From the NCBI GenBank assembly GCA_963737145.1, contig CAVTRO010000007.1, positions 1,302,001 through 1,366,000 on the forward strand: a stretch of 64,000 nt of DNA, written 5' to 3'. Under the pieces are notes generated by a model. That model saw only the letters and a program-made list of their open reading frames with translations, was not told where the DNA came from and made no database searches. Shown here one piece after another: positions 62,697-64,000 of this stretch. Position 1 is the stretch's first letter; each line of letters opens with the position of its first letter. The DNA is from AP-15 sp963737145 (GTDB taxonomy: Bacteria > Pseudomonadota > Alphaproteobacteria > ATCC43930 > CGMCC-115725). The translations under genes and the position numbers were made by a program.

Positions 62697-63863
62697 ATGA
62701 ACGATCTGAGCCTGCCGAGCCCCGTCGCCCGCGCGCGCGATCTCGCCCGACTGATCGCCGCGGAGGCGGACGCGATCGAGTGCGGCCGGCGCTTGACCCC
62801 GCCGGTGATCCAGGAACTGCACGAAGCGCGGCTCTTCCGCATGCTCTATCCGCGCTCGGTCGGCGGCGACGAGGTCGAGCCGGCGGTCTATATCGAGGCG
62901 GTCGGGGAATTGGCGCGGGCCGACGGCTCGGTCGGCTGGTGCGCCTCGATCGCCAACAGCACCGGCCTCTTCGCGCCCTATCTCGAGCCGGAGGCGGCGC
63001 GCACGGTGTTCGGGCCGCCGCGTTCTACATGCGCGTGGGGGCCGCCCAACGATTGTAGCGGGATCGCGGCGCCGGGCGGCTACCGGGTGACGGGCCGCTG
63101 GGATTTCGCCAGCGGCTGCCGCCATGCGAGCTGGATGGGCGCGCACGGCACGGTCGTCGAGCCCGACGGCTCGTTGCGGCTCAACAATTTCGGCCGGCCG
63201 ACGTTGCGCACCTGGCTGTTCCCGGTCGAGCAGGCGAGGCTGCTCGAAAATTGGGACCCGATCGGATTGCGCGGCACGGCGTCGGAATCCTACACGGTCG
63301 AGGACCTCTTCGTGCCTGAGGAATTCACCGGCACCCGCGAGGACCCGATGCTGCGCCGCGAGCCCGGCCCGCTCTACGCCTTCCCGCAACAGACCCTCTA
63401 TTCGGTCGGCATTGCCAGCGTAGCGCTCGGCATCGCCCGCGGCATGCTCGACGCCTTCGTCGAGCTGGCCCTGCGCAAGACCCCACGCGGCGCCGGCCGT
63501 CTTGCCGATAACGCGGTGATCCAGGCCGAGGTGGCGCGCGCCGAAGCCTGCCTCGGCGCCGCACGCTGCTATCTGATCGACACAGTGACCGAGATCTACC
63601 GCCGCGCCCTCCCGTCAGCCCCGATCGACATCCCGGACCGCGCCCGCGCCCGCCTCACCGGTTCCAACGCGATCACCAGCGCCGTCGCGGTCGCCAACCG
63701 GACCTACAAGGCCGCCGGCGTCGCCGCGATCTTCCCTGGCAGCCCCTTCGAGCGCCGCTTCCGCGACATCCACACCCTCTCGCAGCAAATCCAATCCCGC
63801 GACGCCCATTACGAAGCCGTCGGGCAGGTGCTGCTCGGCAACCCGCCTGAGGTGTTTTTTTAG
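62697..63863 (+). CDS. Acyl-CoA dehydrogenase-fold flavoprotein (monooxygenase-like)
   Basis: A 388-residue flavoprotein of the acyl-CoA dehydrogenase superfamily. The sequence resembles flavin-dependent hydroxylases more than true dehydrogenases: LHEARLFRMLYPRSVGG, ARADGSVGWCASIANSTG, GYRVTGRWDFASGCRHASW and NWDPIGLRGTASESYTVEDL, with the AAGVAAIFPGSPFERRFRDI C-terminus. Such enzymes take reduced FMN/FAD from a reductase partner to hydroxylate aromatic or other substrates; no reductase gene is seen. Its stop overlaps the end of the convergent antiporter gene. Confidence 0.88.
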   Translation: MNDLSLPSPVARARDLARLIAAEADAIECGRRLTPPVIQELHEARLFRMLYPRSVGGDEVEPAVYIEAVGELARADGSVGWCASIANSTGLFAPYLEPEAARTVFGPPRSTCAWGPPNDCSGIAAPGGYRVTGRWDFASGCRHASWMGAHGTVVEPDGSLRLNNFGRPTLRTWLFPVEQARLLENWDPIGLRGTASESYTVEDLFVPEEFTGTREDPMLRREPGPLYAFPQQTLYSVGIASVALGIARGMLDAFVELALRKTPRGAGRLADNAVIQAEVARAEACLGAARCYLIDTVTEIYRRALPSAPIDIPDRARARLTGSNAITSAVAVANRTYKAAGVAAIFPGSPFERRFRDIHTLSQQIQSRDAHYEAVGQVLLGNPPEVFF

Positions 63864-64000
63864 CGACTGCCGCTGGAGATCAAATACTCTGGCGCCCCGC
63901 TTTCCCCGTTCTTCCCCGAGCCGATGGTCCGCCTTGCCACGATGCCGAGCGTCGAACCCTGGACGATGATGCTGAACAAGTCGGTGGCGGCGAGAATCGC
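63860..64000 (-). CDS. C-terminus of a cation/proton antiporter (partial)
   Basis: The minus strand is open from the window end to TAA at 63862-63860, encoding 46 residues: AILAATDLFSIIVQGSTLGI then VARRTIGSGKNGES and GAPEYLISSGSR. The LFSIIVQGSTLGIVARR pattern resembles the last transmembrane helix of NhaP/CPA1-type Na+(K+)/H+ antiporters. The gene starts beyond the window. It converges on the flavoprotein gene and overlaps its stop by 4 bp. Confidence 0.55.
   Translation of the reverse strand, partial: AILAATDLFSIIVQGSTLGIVARRTIGSGKNGESGAPEYLISSGSR

Overview
The window is high-GC DNA from an alphaproteobacterium. The clearest marker is a tail-to-tail pair encoding the phosphotransferase ChpT and the cell-cycle response regulator CtrA. 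An overlapping recN-ligA pair, molybdenum-cofactor genes and GC-rich palindromic repeats of the rhizobial/rhodospirillal kind agree with this. A genus cannot be assigned from the sequence alone. No rRNA, convincing tRNA, CRISPR array or prophage was seen.

Layout. 1-9.2 kb: the end of hemD, a SWIM-SNF2 helicase, a DNA glycosylase coupled to a desuccinylase-like hydrolase, N-formylglutamate amidohydrolase, a PPOX-fold flavoprotein, an acyltransferase and a methyltransferase gene cut by an amber codon. 9.2-14.6 kb: moaA-nadK on the minus strand, a shortened DUF29 gene, fdhD-mobA, then chpT and ctrA. 14.6-23.5 kb: a decayed zone holding a gene-poor 1.5 kb, a dead IS1634-type element with intact 19-bp inverted repeats and a 4-bp target duplication, and several genes broken by frameshifts (a branched-chain-type binding protein, an alpha/beta hydrolase, an MFS transporter, and the tail of a sirtuin). 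Intact genes lie among them. 23.8-31.5 kb: an intact MFS transporter, a clan-A glycoside hydrolase, a glycosyltransferase with UDP-galactopyranose mutase, a creatininase-family hydrolase and a Wza-like export lipoprotein, which together suggest a galactofuranose-containing surface polysaccharide.

31.8-43 kb: aminopeptidase N coupled to a VOC dioxygenase-like gene, a 42-residue membrane protein, an IS110-family transposase with a disturbed C-terminus, a large inverted repeat, a run of RraA-like, cupin and HSL-esterase genes, a YegD-like Hsp70, an SDR and a HAD hydrolase. 43-50.6 kb: repeat-rich gaps with truncated gene remnants (Phd antitoxin, amidohydrolase), an orphan molybdopterin hydroxylase large subunit, a GFA protein, and a peptide ABC importer represented by a binding protein and two ATPases but no permeases. 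50.6-64 kb: a small conserved-looking protein, free-Met-R-sulfoxide reductase, recN, ligA (with a frameshift), a TonB-like protein, hydantoinase HyuB/HyuA, a DUF1800-DUF1501 pair, an acyl-CoA-dehydrogenase-like flavoprotein and the end of a cation/proton antiporter.

The frameshift in ligA, normally an essential gene, warns that some indels here may be sequence errors. The IS element and the genes with several lesions look like real decay. The best candidates for new biology are the DUF1800-DUF1501 secreted pair, the 42-residue membrane protein, the large inverted repeat beside the IS110 transposase with its possible guide-RNA region, and the pattern of interspersed palindromes that truncate or extend genes.
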